Source of the DNA: Mesorhizobium huakuii
GTDB taxonomy: Bacteria; Pseudomonadota; Alphaproteobacteria; Rhizobiales; Rhizobiaceae
Length of the DNA: 60,189 bases
Direction: 5' to 3'
Assembly: GCF_030160235.1 (NCBI RefSeq)
Contig: NZ_BSNY01000014.1
Location: 1-60,189 of the forward strand
A program made the position numbers and the translations under genes. Position 1 is the first letter of the stretch. Each line of letters starts with the position of its first letter. The notes beneath the pieces are model-generated. The model had not been told where the DNA came from and made no database searches. It was given only the letters and a program-made list of their open reading frames with translations. Below are positions 59,380 through 60,189 of this stretch, one piece after another.

Positions 59380-60171
59380 TTAGGCCGACTTGAGGTAAGG
59401 GCGTTTGTGGACGCCCCGCTTCGCCTGGAAATTCGCGGCGGGAACCGGACGGCCAACGCGAAAGCCCTGGATCTTGTCGATGCCGAACTCGCGCATCAGC
59501 GCGATCTGCTCGTCGGTTTCCACGCCTTCGACCAGGATCTTGTGGCCGCGATTGCGCACCAGCGCGATGATGTCCTGCAGCATGGCCATGCCCTTCGGCG
59601 TGCCGCAATCGTGCAGGAACGAGCGGTCGATCTTGACCGTATCGAAATCGATCAGGCGCAGCCACGAGAGGCCGGCAAAGCCCGTGCCGAAATCGTCGAG
59701 CCAGATCTTGATGCCGAGCAGCTTCAGGTCGCTGATGCAGCGCAGGATGTCCGAATGCATCTCCATCTCGAGGCCTTCGGTGATTTCGAAGGCCAGCCTG
59801 TTGCCGGTCACGCCCGTCTCGCCCAGAATGGTCGCGACGGACGCGGCGAAGCCAGGCGTCTTGAGCTGGATCGGCGAGACGTTGACACTGACGAGAGGGA
59901 CGTGATCGTCCGCCAGCAGCTCGGCGCACACCGTCCGTATCGCCCAGCGGCCTAGTTCCAGGATCGCGCCGGTGCGTTCCGCCACGGGAATGAACAGGCT
60001 CGGCGGAACCAGGGTCCCGTCCAGCATCTTGAGACGCATCAGCGCCTCAACGGCCTCGACACGGCCCGATACGACATCCTGGATGGGCTGATAGACCAGC
60101 GAAACGAGGCCCTGGCCGATCGCGATCTTCAGCCCAACTTGAACAGTTGGACGTGAACGGATAGCGAACAC
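59380..60171 (-). CDS. EAL domain cyclic-di-GMP phosphodiesterase
   Basis: A 263-residue protein that is essentially a stand-alone EAL domain. The catalytic set is complete: EAL at 42-44, Asn97, Glu129, DDFGTG at 159-164, Lys180, Glu215 and Gln235. The frame opens with a GTG at 60171 shortly after an in-frame TAA, so no sensor or GGDEF domain is present in this frame. It may be a natural short form or the 3' part of a longer gene broken just outside the window. Confidence 0.85.
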   Translation of the reverse strand: MFAIRSRPTVQVGLKIAIGQGLVSLVYQPIQDVVSGRVEAVEALMRLKMLDGTLVPPSLFIPVAERTGAILELGRWAIRTVCAELLADDHVPLVSVNVSPIQLKTPGFAASVATILGETGVTGNRLAFEITEGLEMEMHSDILRCISDLKLLGIKIWLDDFGTGFAGLSWLRLIDFDTVKIDRSFLHDCGTPKGMAMLQDIIALVRNRGHKILVEGVETDEQIALMREFGIDKIQGFRVGRPVPAANFQAKRGVHKRPYLKSA

Positions 60172-60189
60172 TGTCCGTTAAGCCATTGA

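Overview
The window looks like chromosomal DNA of a Mesorhizobium-type alphaproteobacterium (Rhizobiales). The reasons are high GC, dense short operons, rhizobial small-protein families (DUF1488, DUF6500-like, DUF2270), a groESL operon with a CIRCE element, an NnrR-nirK-nirV partial denitrification cluster with pseudoazurin, and dispersed palindromic intergenic repeats typical of rhizobia. This assignment is inference from gene content; no rRNA gene is present.

Layout. 1-1.4 kb: an IS5-family element running off the left edge, then an orphan DUF1851 (Tdi1-like immunity) gene. 1.5-4.7 kb: an SDR / aldo-keto reductase / cupin operon (the reductase carries a 3' frameshift) divergent from a LysR regulator. 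4.8-6.6 kb: a SnoaL-like protein, a RIME-like repeat and a YeiH-type exporter. 6.8-12.3 kb: a nitrogen-oxide region with a secreted alpha/beta hydrolase that reads in frame into a DUF1858 redox protein, a Crp/Fnr regulator (NnrR-like), pseudoazurin, copper nitrite reductase nirK, nirV and a truncated haemoglobin. Three near-identical TTGCG-N4-CRCAA boxes sit in front of DUF1858, pseudoazurin and nirK, so one regulator probably controls the set.

12.3-19 kb: housekeeping and small genes: free-methionine-sulfoxide reductase, a GYD protein, groESL, several small conserved proteins, a tRNA-Cys-like gene with a non-canonical base at position 33, and a PAS-GGDEF protein. 19.2-25.6 kb: a LacI regulator, a CUT1 sugar ABC transporter without its ATPase, and a GH127 beta-L-arabinofuranosidase, which together look like a plant-glycan uptake and degradation operon. 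25.7-31.5 kb: an AT-rich orphan gene, an acyltransferase, a second RIME-like repeat, an ArsR-led operon (SRPBCC, VOC, small membrane protein, two DUF1801), ChaC and Hsp20. 32-46 kb: a LysR/MFS divergent pair, a 1,791-residue autotransporter, DUF2270, a CPA2 antiporter with a universal-stress domain, a DOPA-dioxygenase-like protein, an ornithine-cyclodeaminase-like protein and a GreA/GreB factor.

46.5-52.2 kb: the most unusual block, a four-gene, lower-GC, tightly overlapped operon. It encodes an orphan N6-adenine DNA methylase, a protein with two GHKL ATPase modules (one MORC/HSP90-like, one histidine-kinase-like), a receiver-like protein with a long unknown C-terminus, and an unrecognised protein. 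It sits beside gene debris and looks like a horizontally acquired defence island. 52.3-60.2 kb: a molybdenum hydroxylase operon (FAD, 2Fe-2S and Mo subunits plus a MoaD-like carrier), SRPBCC, a secreted protein, a CDF-like membrane protein, an M20 amidohydrolase and an EAL phosphodiesterase.
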